Positions 1 to 9,431 of a stretch of 46,409 bases of DNA are shown here, in pieces; position 1 is the first letter of the stretch, and each line of letters opens with the position of its first letter. Position numbers and translations under genes: made by a program. The DNA comes from DATKMP01 sp963790045. GTDB taxonomy: Bacteria > Bacteroidota > Ignavibacteria > UBA10030. The notes under the pieces are model-generated. The model was not told where the DNA came from and ran no database searches. It saw only the letters and a program-made list of their open reading frames with translations. The stretch lies in NCBI GenBank assembly GCA_963790045.1, contig CAWBMS010000012.1:1-46409 (forward strand), in the 5' to 3' direction.

Positions 1-109
1 TTCGGCGGATAAGACCCCAAGGAGATGACTTGGTTGATAGGCTGTAGATGTAAGTGTAGTAATATATTTAGTCAAGCAGGTACTAATCGGTCGATAGACT
101 TAACCATTA
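1..109 (+). rRNA. 23S ribosomal RNA, 3' end (partial)
   Basis: The first ~109 bases match the conserved 3' terminus of bacterial 23S rRNA, including the GGTACTAATCGGTCGA block followed by a CTTAACCA end. The 5' part lies outside the window. A 5S gene follows about 130 bases downstream in the usual 23S-5S order, with no tRNA between them. The exact 3' end is approximate. Confidence 0.93.
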
Positions 110-240
110 TATTTTTGTTGCTACATCGATGAGATTTTTTCGCAACGATGAAGTGCATCAACAGAATGGCGGTAGTCATACGCAATACGTAAAAAATATG
201 ATAGTGCTATGCATTTAGCTTCCCAATTGGATTTTGACTT

Positions 241-357
<117 letters not shown>

Positions 358-367
358 TTTATTTTTA

Positions 368-406
368 AAGTCCCGACTTGAGTAAAATCAAGCCGGGACT
401 TTTTTT
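368..406 (+). terminator. Rho-independent terminator of the rRNA operon
   Basis: A 13-bp stem (arms AAGTCCCGACTTG and CAAGCCGGGACTT, one mismatch) with an 8-nt loop is followed by a T run. It starts 10 bases after the 5S 3' end. Confidence 0.92.
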
Positions 407-545
407 AGTTGCCAAGCCGTTAATCATTCAAACCGCACAATACAACAAAAACTTTTTTGCATATCATAGCACCGTATTCTATATTTAGGGTATATGAAAG
501 AAGCACAAAGAATAAATTTCTACAATTATAATAAAGGAATTCGCC

Positions 546-3191
546 GTGTTTGAAAAAAGACGTTTTGTACAAAATTTTTTGAAAATATTTTGCTCCGTTA
601 CCCTGAGTTTCAGCATTTTATTCGCGCAGATTCCCAATGAAAAATTATCCATTGGCAACGGCAGTTATTTTGAAATGCCGGGACTCAATGTACCGTGTAC
701 AATGACACATTTCCCGAGGGACATCAGGGTGGCGTTGAAATTATTCGACATGGAAATCGTGTGGCAACTAACGGTGAGTTACGATTGAATGCAACACCGG
801 GACAGTGGCAGCCAATACCTAAGATCGGCCTTGGCTTCGAATCTGTCGGTGTCAGTCCCTTAGCGGTTGGAATCCCTGGCAGGATAGTTGATTCTATGAA
901 CAATGAAATCAGCGTACCATCCAGTTACCCGGATAGCAGCCGTATGCGAAAAGGGTTTAATCCTATCCTGTATCCCGACTTGCAATTTAACTACGTCGTG
1001 AAAGTAAAAGCAGAGGGACCATCGTTTATAATAACAGTCGACCTTGAAAAACCACTTCCAGCTCAATGGATAGGCAAGGTTGGTTACAATTTAGAACTTT
1101 TTCCCGGTGATTTGTACGGGAAAACTTTTTTCATGGATGCATCCAGTGGAACATTCCAACGTCAGACAAATGGACCTGCAATTTTAAATGACAAGAAGGA
1201 AGCAGAAGCTATGCCGATGGCCGAAGGAAAGAAACTTGTCGTTGCGCCGGAGAGCGATCTGCTGCGAATGACCATCGAAAGCGCCAGCGGAAAGTTACAA
1301 CTGATTGATGGCAGTCTTCAGCATAACAACGGCTGGTTTGTTGTCCGTTCGCTTGTTCCACCGGGAGCAACGAAAGGAGCCATTCAATGGAAAATATCGC
1401 CGAATGTCATTCCAGGATGGATTGATAAACCTGTTGTCCATATCAGTCAGGTTGGATATCATCCCAATCAACCCAAAATTGCTTTCATCGAACTTGATAA
1501 AAATGATACTCGCATATTCAAAGTGTCGTTGCGAAAATTGTCGCCGGAGGGTACGTACACGACAATGAAAGAACAAACACCTGTTCCTTGGGGAAAGTAT
1601 TTGCGGTATCAGTACTCAACATTCGATTTCTCGGAAATTAAAGAAGCAGGAGTATATCAAGTTCAATATGGTGATGTATCAACAAACCTCTTTCGCATTG
1701 ATACAGATGTCTATAAACAAAATGTTTGGCAGCCGACCTTGGAATATTTTATTCCAATCCAGATGTGCCATATGCAGGTGAATCAGAAATACCGTGTCTG
1801 GCATGGCGCTTGCCATCTTGATGACGCACTTATGGCACCTTTGCATATTCTTCACTTCGATGGTTACGGCAATTTGGCGGAAACATCCACGTTGTCAAAA
1901 TTCAAACCTCTCGATCATGTCCCCGGATTGAATGTGGGCGGTTGGCACGATGCTGGCGATTATGATTTGCGAATTGAAAGTCAGGCGGAAGCTGTCATAG
2001 CACTTGCATTAGTATATGAAGAATTCGGAATAAAATTAGATCAAACATCCGTTGATCAAAAAAACAGACAAGTAGAATTATTTCAACCTGATGGGAAACC
2101 TGACATCCTTCAACAGATTGAACATGGCGTGTTAGCAATTTTATCGGGATACCGACAAATGGGCATGTTATACAGAGGAATTATTTGCCCGACACTGCGT
2201 CAATATGTTCATCTGGGTGATGCTTCGACAGATACGGATAACAAAATTTGCAGCGATAAAGATTTGCTGGCAAAAGCAGCGACCTTTGATGAATTGTGGT
2301 ACAAAAAAGTTGCAAATCGATACTCGAGTTCCTTCGATCCAGAATTAAATCTTGATCAAATTAAACTGGTTGTTCCAGACCTGGATGATCGATTTGTGTT
2401 TATGGAAACCAATCCAGATTGGCAACTCATCGGTGCTAAAAGTCTCGCGATTGCATCACGTGTGTTAAAGGAATATAATCCTTCTCTATCAAAAGAGTGT
2501 TTGGATGCTGCAGAAGATTTATATAAAAAATATAAGGATATCAAACTCTCCATGGATAATTATTCGGTATTCATGGTGAGACCGCAAAAACTCGAAGCAC
2601 TTATTGAGTTATATATCACTACCGGAAAACCCGAATACGAGAAAGAACTTTGCACAATGAGCTCCGAGGCAAAAAAATCTTTTGTCTTTTCTATCGCGAG
2701 TATCGGCAGAGTGTTATCCTCTCTCCATTGTCAAGAGTTCAAAGATTCGGTAACAGGCTGCTGCAGTTGCAGCCAAACCGATGATTGAACAAATGGTATC
2801 TCAATCTCCGTTTGGATCGCCAATGTCGCATGCGGAATTTTCTGCATTCGAAGCATACTATTTGCACAAATTCTGGCCAAACCTGTATCCAGCAGATTAT
2901 TTGTTTTCGATTGTGAATTACCTTCTCGGCTGCAAGCCGGGCAGGTCGACCAATAGTTTAGTGTCAGGCGTCGGTGTAAATTCTCCAACCGTTGCGTACG
3001 GCACAAACAGGGCAGACTGGAGTTACATCCCTGGAGGTACATTCTGGAATGCTGTAAATCTGGTAAGTCCTGATTTAGCCGAAGATAAAACATGGCCATT
3101 CCTTTGGCAAGAAAGGGAATACATCATCACATCACCCTGCTACTTTATGTTCTCTGTCTTAGGAGCAGATAAAATTTTATCGGAGAAATAA
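546..3191 (+). CDS. GH9-family glycoside hydrolase, secreted, two frameshifts
   Basis: Probable secreted endoglucanase-type enzyme of glycoside hydrolase family 9. Three frame segments join into about 881 residues. Residues ~1-29 are a signal peptide (GTG start at 546, AAGGA about 7 nt upstream). An N-terminal beta domain contains VYNDTFPEGHQGG. A CelD_N/Ig-like domain starts near HISQVGYHPNQPKIAF. The (alpha/alpha)6 catalytic region contains GGWHDAGDYD, which holds the GH9 catalytic Asp pair. The C-terminal part retains a Glu in the expected acid position (WQEREYIIT). Frameshifts lie at ~693-695 (one base missing or two extra) and ~2756-2757 (one extra G in GG). The gene sits between an intact 5S gene and a 5S remnant, so it may have arrived by recombination at the rRNA operon. 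Whether it is a real pseudogene or a sequencing artefact cannot be decided here. The family call is confident; the substrate is not known. Confidence 0.8.
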
Positions 3192-3203
3192 CATCACCCT
3201 AAA

Positions 3204-3249
3204 CCGTTGGTACTATGTGTGTGACCACACGGGAAGAATGCTGATGCCA
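3204..3249 (+). pseudogene. Remnant of the 3' half of a 5S rRNA gene
   Basis: This stretch aligns with the 3' half of the intact 5S gene (308-355): CCG-TTGGTACTATGTG, then GTGACCACACGGGAAGAATG, then CTGATGCCA. Blocks keep their order and spacing but differ at many positions, and no 5' half is present. It begins 12 bases after the GH9 stop codon and is followed by its own intrinsic terminator, reproducing the 5S-terminator layout at 241-406. Confidence 0.75.
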
Positions 3250-3262
3250 TATTGATTTTTAT

Positions 3263-3302
3263 GAATCCCATTGTGAAATTTTTCAAGATGGGATTCTTTT
3301 TG
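3263..3302 (+). terminator. Rho-independent terminator after GH9 and 5S remnant
   Basis: A 9-bp stem (GAATCCCAT with ATGGGATTC) is followed by a six-base T run. It probably once ended an rRNA transcript and could now end the GH9 transcript. Confidence 0.85.
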
Positions 3303-3417
3303 TTGAGTACGCTGAATGGCCATGGAGACACATTCATCGTTTGTCATTGAGTATTTTTATGTGCTGTTCAGATCGTTCATCTCTTGCACACCCGAACATC
3401 TTTCCGTACTTTTCATT

Positions 3418-4488
3418 ATGCAAAATTTAAAAGGATTCAACCTATACCAGCTTCAAACATTTGTAGAATCGCTTGGCGAAAAAAAATATCGTGCAGCACA
3501 ATTATTTACTTGGCTGTATGCAAAAGGTGCAACGACGTTTGACGAGATGACGGATATCTCAAAAGAATTTCGTGACAACCTCAAGCAACACGCATCGATT
3601 GCCGCGCTTCAATTGATGACCCGCCGAGTGGCTGCAGATGGCACAATAAAGTTTTTGTTTCAGTTAGAAGATCAACTTGCTATTGAAAGTGTTTTGATTC
3701 CCCCTCAGCCGGATTCACCGAATGCAGATAAGCGATTAACGCTTTGTGTTTCGACGCAGGTTGGTTGTCCGTTGGATTGTAAATTTTGTGCGACGGGTGC
3801 GATGGGCTTCACGCGAAATTTAACGGTCGGCGAAATTATCGATCAAGTTCTTCATGCCAAATACATCAGCGACAAGCGCATTACGAATCTTGTGTTTATG
3901 GGAATGGGCGAGCCGATGTTGAATTACGAAAATGTGATGCAGGCAATCGATATCATCAACGATGATTGCGGATTAAATATCGGCATTCGGCATATCACCA
4001 TTTCTACTGCCGGCTATGCAGATCATATCCGGCGTATGGCAGACGAAAATCGAAAAGTGAAATTAGCGTTGTCGTTGCATTCGTTAGATAATGAGAAGCG
4101 CGCGCAGCTGATGCCCATCACAAAAAAATATCCCGTTGATGAACTGCTGAAAGCATTAGATTATTATTACGGCTTAACACGCAGCCGCCCGACGTTAGAA
4201 TATATTTTATTCGATGGCTTTAACGATACCCCAGATGATCTTCAAGCAATCATAAAATTAAGCAAGCGGATACCGTGTAAATTCAATTTGATCCCATTTC
4301 ATCCGGTCCAGTTTATGAATCCCACAGGTTTTGCGGCAACATTGAAACCGACTCCAATCTCCCGAATCAAAACTTTTGCCGATGCGCTCTGGCGGGCAAA
4401 TGTTACAGCGATTGTCCGAGGAAGTTCAGGCGAAGATATCAACGCGGCGTGCGGACAGTTGGCAGTAACTGCTTCTCCAATAAAATGA
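3418..4488 (+). CDS. rlmN: Dual-specificity 23S rRNA/tRNA adenine-C2 methyltransferase RlmN
   Basis: Radical-SAM enzyme that methylates C2 of A2503 in 23S rRNA and A37 in certain tRNAs, supporting translational fidelity. The 356-residue product has the N-terminal RlmN domain (FxxWLYAKGATTFDEMTDIS), the radical-SAM cluster motif CKFCATG preceded by STQVGCPLDC, the GMGEPMLNY SAM-binding motif and a C-terminal region with the catalytic Cys (NAACGQL). The frame extends upstream to 3316, but homology begins at the ATG at 3418, so that start is chosen. Another gene follows after 10 bases on the same strand. Confidence 0.95.
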   Translation: MQNLKGFNLYQLQTFVESLGEKKYRAAQLFTWLYAKGATTFDEMTDISKEFRDNLKQHASIAALQLMTRRVAADGTIKFLFQLEDQLAIESVLIPPQPDSPNADKRLTLCVSTQVGCPLDCKFCATGAMGFTRNLTVGEIIDQVLHAKYISDKRITNLVFMGMGEPMLNYENVMQAIDIINDDCGLNIGIRHITISTAGYADHIRRMADENRKVKLALSLHSLDNEKRAQLMPITKKYPVDELLKALDYYYGLTRSRPTLEYILFDGFNDTPDDLQAIIKLSKRIPCKFNLIPFHPVQFMNPTGFAATLKPTPISRIKTFADALWRANVTAIVRGSSGEDINAACGQLAVTASPIK

Positions 4489-4498
4489 ATGGAATATT

Positions 4499-5149
4499 AT
4501 GAAACGTATTCTTGTTCTTCTCGTTTTACAATTGAGTATTCTCTCCTTGATGCAAGCACAAGGAGAATTTGTTACCCGCGGAACAAGCGCTTGGAGTGGT
4601 GATTTATTAATGCAGCTCAATAGCGAAGCAAGCGAGTTCGGCATCCAAGCAGGATATTCCTACAAAGGATTTCTTGATGCTGGATTGCTGTACCTCAAAG
4701 GGAATGCGAGAGATTATAAAAATGGAATTCTTTCTCCCAGCATTACGTACTATATTGTCAAACAAGAAGATGGATTGCGTGCACCGACCGTTGGCGTTTC
4801 CATCGGATACCGGCATTATACATCAACAAAAACATCGACCGCTGTTGAACCGGATTCACTTCCAGCTCTTTCCTATCACACAGATACGATGACAACGGCA
4901 CAGACGGTGAATGCTGTTGTCATAGACCTCGGAGCGCATAAACGAATTGGATATTGGAATGTCTTCTTTTTTCAACCGACGATTGGCGGCAGCCTATCGA
5001 TTACGAATACCGAATGGATAGCCACATTGCGCGGCGGAATCGAAATCGGAACACGTGTTGTGCGCGGGCCGTTGATAGTACTTACACCGGGTCTCGAATA
5101 TCAATCGCAGTTGACATCATTTACGCTTTCGTTACGTGCGGTCTTTTAA
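4499..5149 (+). CDS. Exported beta-barrel-like protein of unknown function
   Basis: A 216-residue protein with a clear signal peptide (residues 1-~20, cleavage near MQAQG). The mature part alternates short glycine/aromatic-rich strands (GIQAGYSYKGFLDAGLLYL; GVSIGYRHYT; TLRGGIEIGTRVVRG) and ends in a hydrophobic strand closing on Phe, as outer-membrane beta-barrels do. A small outer-membrane barrel is therefore likely, but no named family is recognised. It lies 10 bases after rlmN, so the two are probably co-transcribed. Confidence 0.65.
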   Translation: MKRILVLLVLQLSILSLMQAQGEFVTRGTSAWSGDLLMQLNSEASEFGIQAGYSYKGFLDAGLLYLKGNARDYKNGILSPSITYYIVKQEDGLRAPTVGVSIGYRHYTSTKTSTAVEPDSLPALSYHTDTMTTAQTVNAVVIDLGAHKRIGYWNVFFFQPTIGGSLSITNTEWIATLRGGIEIGTRVVRGPLIVLTPGLEYQSQLTSFTLSLRAVF

Positions 5150-5237
5150 AATTGCAGTGTGAGACGAACGAAATATTTCTTACATTAACAGTATTACAAC
5201 AGTACATCATTCACTTTAACATGAACATAAGGAACGT

Positions 5238-5894
5238 ATGAAAATAATATTATTTGGGCCTCCGGGCGTAGGTAAAGGTACTCAGGCAAAACTTCTTGTG
5301 GAAGAATTTCATTGTGCGCATATTTCCACTGGCGATTTGCTGCGCGAAGCAGTAAAAAATAAAACCGCTCTTGGACTCAAAGCGAAAACATTTATGGATG
5401 CCGGCAATTTGGTGCCGGACGAAGTTGTCATCGGGTTGATTGAAGAAGTTTTGAAATCCGATGCAGCACGCGAGAATTTTATTTTGGATGGGTTCCCTCG
5501 CACGCTTCCGCAAGCATCCGCGTTAGATGGATTGTTTGAAAAGCTGCATATTCAGTTGGATTATGTTGTCAGCATGGATGTTGATAATAATGAAATCATT
5601 CGACGGTTGAGCGAACGCTTGTTGTGCCGCGGTTGCGGGCGAATATATATTGCGTCGCAGCTTGCAGCGAGCGAACGAACCTGTAAACAGTGCGGTGGAG
5701 AAATTTATCAGCGCGATGACGACAAACCGGAATCCATCAAACGCCGTTTGGATGTGTACCAGCAACAAACCAAACCGCTCATTGATTATTATCAAAAGAG
5801 TGGACGGCTTGCTGCTGTGAACGGCATGCACGAAATCGGTTATGTGCATAAACTCATTCTGGACGTTTTATATAAAGGCAAAACGCACATTTAA
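5238..5894 (+). CDS. adk: Adenylate kinase
   Basis: Cytoplasmic nucleotide kinase that interconverts ATP+AMP and 2 ADP. The 218-residue product has the P-loop GPPGVGKGTQA at the N terminus, the AMP-binding region (STGDLLREAV; DGFPRTLPQA) and a long-type LID domain. The LID carries four cysteines (CRGC and CKQC), which predicts a structural zinc as in Gram-positive and some Bacteroidota kinases. A putative phosphodiesterase gene starts 2 bases after its stop codon. Confidence 0.96.
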   Translation: MKIILFGPPGVGKGTQAKLLVEEFHCAHISTGDLLREAVKNKTALGLKAKTFMDAGNLVPDEVVIGLIEEVLKSDAARENFILDGFPRTLPQASALDGLFEKLHIQLDYVVSMDVDNNEIIRRLSERLLCRGCGRIYIASQLAASERTCKQCGGEIYQRDDDKPESIKRRLDVYQQQTKPLIDYYQKSGRLAAVNGMHEIGYVHKLILDVLYKGKTHI

Positions 5895-5896
5895 TT

Positions 5897-6688
5897 ATGC
5901 TCTCGTTGCAGCCAATACCGGAATCTGCACATAAACCGTACATTATTGCGCATCGCGGTATCTCGGCAAAGTTTCCCGAGAACACGCTTACAGCATTTGA
6001 GCACGCGGCGCAAACAGACGGTATTGACATGATCGAATTGGACGTGCGTTTGTCCAAAGATGAAGGAGTGATCGTGTTTCATGATCGGTCGCTGCAGCGC
6101 ACATCCACCGGTAATGGTCCGGCGAGAAATTATTCGCTGGAGGAATTGAAACAATTCGATGCGGGTTCATGGTTTCATTCTTCATTTTCCAATGAACGCA
6201 TTCCAACATTGCGTGAAGTACTGTTGTCTGTTGGGAAAAAACTTTTTGTCAATATCGAAATCAAATCCGATTGGGGACACCGCGAGCCGGATGGCTTGGT
6301 AGAGCGAAAAGTGCTTGATGTAGTAGAACAATGCGAAATGAACAATCGCGTTGTTTTTTCTTCTTTCAATCATCATCTTGTCGCCAATCTTAAAAAGATC
6401 AACCCATCATCAACGACGGGCGTACTTTTTCACATGACGCGTGATATGGGCAAACTGCCGTCGAAACTGGCACTGCCGGTTCAGGCATCTGTCTATGTGT
6501 GCGCCAAACGAGAGTTAACGCCTCGTGCTGTAAGAGATGCGCATGCACACGGCATTGCGGTGTATGTGTACACTCTCAATTCCATCAAAAATGCACAGAA
6601 AGTGTTGGAAATGGGTGTCGATGGAATTATGTCCAACAACGCAGACGACATCGTTCCCATTTTGAAAGGTAATCGTTTCGCACGGTAA
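5897..6688 (+). CDS. Glycerophosphodiester phosphodiesterase
   Basis: Hydrolyses glycerophosphodiesters to glycerol-3-phosphate and an alcohol. The 263-residue TIM-barrel protein shows the family's first catalytic block (IIAHRGISAKFPENTLTAF), the metal-binding ELDVRLSKD and the catalytic His in VIVFHDRSLQRTSTG. VNIEIKSD supplies a further metal ligand, and the C-terminal strands include VYVYTLNS and GVDGIMSN. No signal peptide is seen, so it is a cytoplasmic UgpQ-like enzyme rather than periplasmic GlpQ. It begins 2 bases after adk. Confidence 0.92.
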   Translation: MLSLQPIPESAHKPYIIAHRGISAKFPENTLTAFEHAAQTDGIDMIELDVRLSKDEGVIVFHDRSLQRTSTGNGPARNYSLEELKQFDAGSWFHSSFSNERIPTLREVLLSVGKKLFVNIEIKSDWGHREPDGLVERKVLDVVEQCEMNNRVVFSSFNHHLVANLKKINPSSTTGVLFHMTRDMGKLPSKLALPVQASVYVCAKRELTPRAVRDAHAHGIAVYVYTLNSIKNAQKVLEMGVDGIMSNNADDIVPILKGNRFAR

Positions 6689-6710
6689 TTCTATCCTTGA
6701 AGATAGAATT
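6687..6710 (+). terminator. Hairpin after the phosphodiesterase gene
   Basis: A perfect 9-bp stem (AATTCTATC with GATAGAATT) overlaps the end of the stop codon. No T run follows, so a role in termination or mRNA stability is tentative. Confidence 0.35.
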
Positions 6711-6774
6711 GCGTCTCACTATATTTCTACTTAGTAAGTTGAAACGGAAATATCATGTTCCATAAAACATATCG

Positions 6775-9408
6775 ATGTCTGTATTTGTGAAACAGCTGCA
6801 CTTGATCTTGATCGTGATTGTCAGCATGATTTGGCTTGCATGCGATACCGGCGACCGTACGGCGAATGATCCAGGAGAACTGTATGACAAAGCACTTACC
6901 TTGGTGAACGAACATTCGTTTCGGCAGGCAAAACCTTTGCTGGAACAAAGTGTTGCATCTTATCGCCAAATCAATAATACTACCAAACTGGGGGATGCAC
7001 TCCTATCGCTTGCGCAAGTGAAAGTGCAATTAGGTGAATTTCGCTCTACGCTGGATTCGTTCAACGAAGCCATTGCCCTCAAGCGGAAAGAAGGCGATGT
7101 CCACGGTGAAGAACGGGTGATATTGTTGGAAGGCGATTTGTTTGTTAACCTTCAGGAATATGAGCAGGCGATTACTCAATATCGAGCCGTGTTAGCATCT
7201 GCTTCTGCGTTTGATGACAAAGCTGCCGCCGTCGATGCTCATCTCCGTCTTGCATTTGTGTTTCAAACGAATGGAAGTTCTAACCAAGCGCTGGAAGAAT
7301 ACAAAACCGCTCTTCTGCAAGCACAATCAATAGGAGATCCGCAACGTGTTGCCGCTGTTCTCTTGGAGATGAGTCAAGTGTATCACGTTCAGCAGCAGGA
7401 TGTTGAAGCGGTAAATTCTTTAGCGCAAGCGCTCAATGCAATATCTGATTCACAAAATCCGCTCCTTGCTTCGCAAATACATATTGCGTATGGGCAATTG
7501 TATGAAGTACAGCACAATTTGAATGAAGCACTGCGCAATTATCGTGATGCAGTAAATATTCTCCGTCGTGCACGCACAGGAAAAGAGGAAGAAATCATCG
7601 GGCTGTTTCGTATCGCGCAACTGTATGAACATAATGGTAATATTTCCGATGCGATAAAATATTATACCGATGCCATGGAATCGGCGCGTGTGTCTGGAGA
7701 TCGGGTAACGGAAAACTATCTTTCGATTTTTCTTGTTCGTTGTAACCTTGCAGCGATACCACCTGCACAGCGGATGCTGCAAGAACGGAAATTGTATGAA
7801 CAGATCGCAAATAAATTCCATGAATGCGGGCATGTTGCAGGCGAAGGATATATGTATTGTGCGCTCGGCACGATGGCAGAACGCGAAAATGATCTTATGC
7901 AAGCGCGTACACAGTATCTAAAAGCTGTTACACTTGCGCAGAATACGTTTGCCGAATATTCCAATACTGCAATTTTTTCGGTCTATCAAGAACCGCTCGG
8001 TATAACGCGCAATCATGAAGAATGGTACCGGGCACTGGGTGTGGTGTTAATCAAACTGCATAAACCGGAAGAAGCGCTGAAGATCATAGAACTTTCACGT
8101 CTCCATCAGTTGGCAGAACCTTATCGGTTTATGGACATTGCCCTGCGTGTTCCCGAAATCAAACAACGCACGCTCGATCTCCGTACACGAATGCAAAATG
8201 CCTGCTGGATAGAATCGGAATTGAGCGCCCAGCTTGCTCAAAAAGAATTGGCAGAACAGAACCAGCAAATTGCCGTTCTGCGTGGAGACCTTGAATCATC
8301 AAAACGATTTGTGCAAAACGAAAGCCGCCAAATTAGTACCGCGCAGCCGAATTATGAAACATTGGTGGCGCCGCAACCGGTCGATGTCATATCGCTGGAA
8401 AAATATATTCCGCGCGGTACGCTTGTCATAGAATTGTTGCCAGCCAACGATCAGTTGTATATCTTCGCGATGACGCATACTCAATTGGTCGTCCGGACAT
8501 CGGCGGTGGGCAGAAATAATCTTTTGAACTTGATGCATGAATACCAGCGGCTTTTGCAAGATCCGAATGTGTACTCCGGCGAAGGTGGTGTTGCAAGTAT
8601 GCCAGCGATGACACGCTTTGCCGTTCTTTCAACACAATTGTATAATCTGTTATTGAGTCCGGTGGAAGATTTATTTGATAAGAACTTGGTAATCGTTTCA
8701 GATAATGCGATGGAAGGATTTCCATTCCATGCTATCGAGCAGCAAGATCGACATAATAATGTTCGGTACGTCATTGAAATGACAAGTGTTGATTATGTGC
8801 CGTCAATGGCATCATTACGATACCGCACGGTGGATGCCTCGCATATTCGCGATATTGTTGCGTTTGGAAATCCCACCGGAAAAAATTGGTCCATTGATTA
8901 TGAACTGCATGACGTACGAAGTTTTTTCCGCAGTGCTACGCTCAGAATCGGCATTGAAGCATCGTGGGATAATTTAAGATCAGTGAAGGCGGATGTGTTT
9001 CAGCTTTCCACCGAGTTCGGCGCTTCGAACGCTGAGTATCCGCTTGGAACCTTCCTTCTTTCCAATGGATTAACCGTCGAAGAATCGATAACGCTACCGT
9101 TTCCAAAATTATCGGAGATGCAGGCGGTACCGATCATTCTTCTTTCCAACCAATCCGGGCAAGGAACTGGACTAGCATCGGAACAAGCATTGTTATTGCA
9201 TTTGAATGGTACATCCGATGTTTTTTTGAATGAATGGACGGCAGATCGGCGTGCAGCAAAATTTTTCAGCGAATCGTTTTACACGCAGCTTGCCAACGGC
9301 CTTGCACCGGGCGATGCATACCGTCAAGCATTGCTCAATCTTATTCGTACACGTGAAGTCAGTCACCCGCGTTCATGGGGACAATTTTTCCATTTTGGAA
9401 TTGGATAA
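6775..9408 (+). CDS. TPR-CHAT domain lipoprotein, probable pseudoprotease
   Basis: An 877-residue protein with a lipoprotein signal (lipobox-like WLAC near residue 25), suggesting anchoring in the envelope. Residues ~35-470 hold serial ~40-residue TPR repeats (for example LGDALLSLAQVKVQLGEF). A short coiled coil near 480-520 precedes a C-terminal CHAT caspase-like domain of about 320 residues. The domain keeps structural landmarks (GFPFHAIE; VFLNEWTADRRAAKFF; HPRSWGQFFHFG). However, the position of the family's catalytic His (usually LATHG) reads LSTEFG near residue 745. The catalytic Cys motif (usually LSACET) reads LSNQSG near 790. Proteolytic activity is therefore unlikely and a scaffold role is inferred. 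It converges with the gene at 9432. Confidence 0.8.
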   Translation: MSVFVKQLHLILIVIVSMIWLACDTGDRTANDPGELYDKALTLVNEHSFRQAKPLLEQSVASYRQINNTTKLGDALLSLAQVKVQLGEFRSTLDSFNEAIALKRKEGDVHGEERVILLEGDLFVNLQEYEQAITQYRAVLASASAFDDKAAAVDAHLRLAFVFQTNGSSNQALEEYKTALLQAQSIGDPQRVAAVLLEMSQVYHVQQQDVEAVNSLAQALNAISDSQNPLLASQIHIAYGQLYEVQHNLNEALRNYRDAVNILRRARTGKEEEIIGLFRIAQLYEHNGNISDAIKYYTDAMESARVSGDRVTENYLSIFLVRCNLAAIPPAQRMLQERKLYEQIANKFHECGHVAGEGYMYCALGTMAERENDLMQARTQYLKAVTLAQNTFAEYSNTAIFSVYQEPLGITRNHEEWYRALGVVLIKLHKPEEALKIIELSRLHQLAEPYRFMDIALRVPEIKQRTLDLRTRMQNACWIESELSAQLAQKELAEQNQQIAVLRGDLESSKRFVQNESRQISTAQPNYETLVAPQPVDVISLEKYIPRGTLVIELLPANDQLYIFAMTHTQLVVRTSAVGRNNLLNLMHEYQRLLQDPNVYSGEGGVASMPAMTRFAVLSTQLYNLLLSPVEDLFDKNLVIVSDNAMEGFPFHAIEQQDRHNNVRYVIEMTSVDYVPSMASLRYRTVDASHIRDIVAFGNPTGKNWSIDYELHDVRSFFRSATLRIGIEASWDNLRSVKADVFQLSTEFGASNAEYPLGTFLLSNGLTVEESITLPFPKLSEMQAVPIILLSNQSGQGTGLASEQALLLHLNGTSDVFLNEWTADRRAAKFFSESFYTQLANGLAPGDAYRQALLNLIRTREVSHPRSWGQFFHFGIG

Positions 9409-9431
9409 AAGAAGAAAGTGCGAAGAAGGTG

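Noticed and set aside
110..240. tRNA gene in the 23S-5S spacer
   Set aside because: No cloverleaf with T-loop (GTTCRANYC) and matching acceptor stem could be found in the 131-base spacer.
6775..9408. Active CHAT protease of a Craspase- or gasdermin-type defence system
   Set aside because: The His and Cys positions appear substituted, a lipoprotein signal is present, and there are no gasdermin, Cas7-11 or other defence partners next to it.
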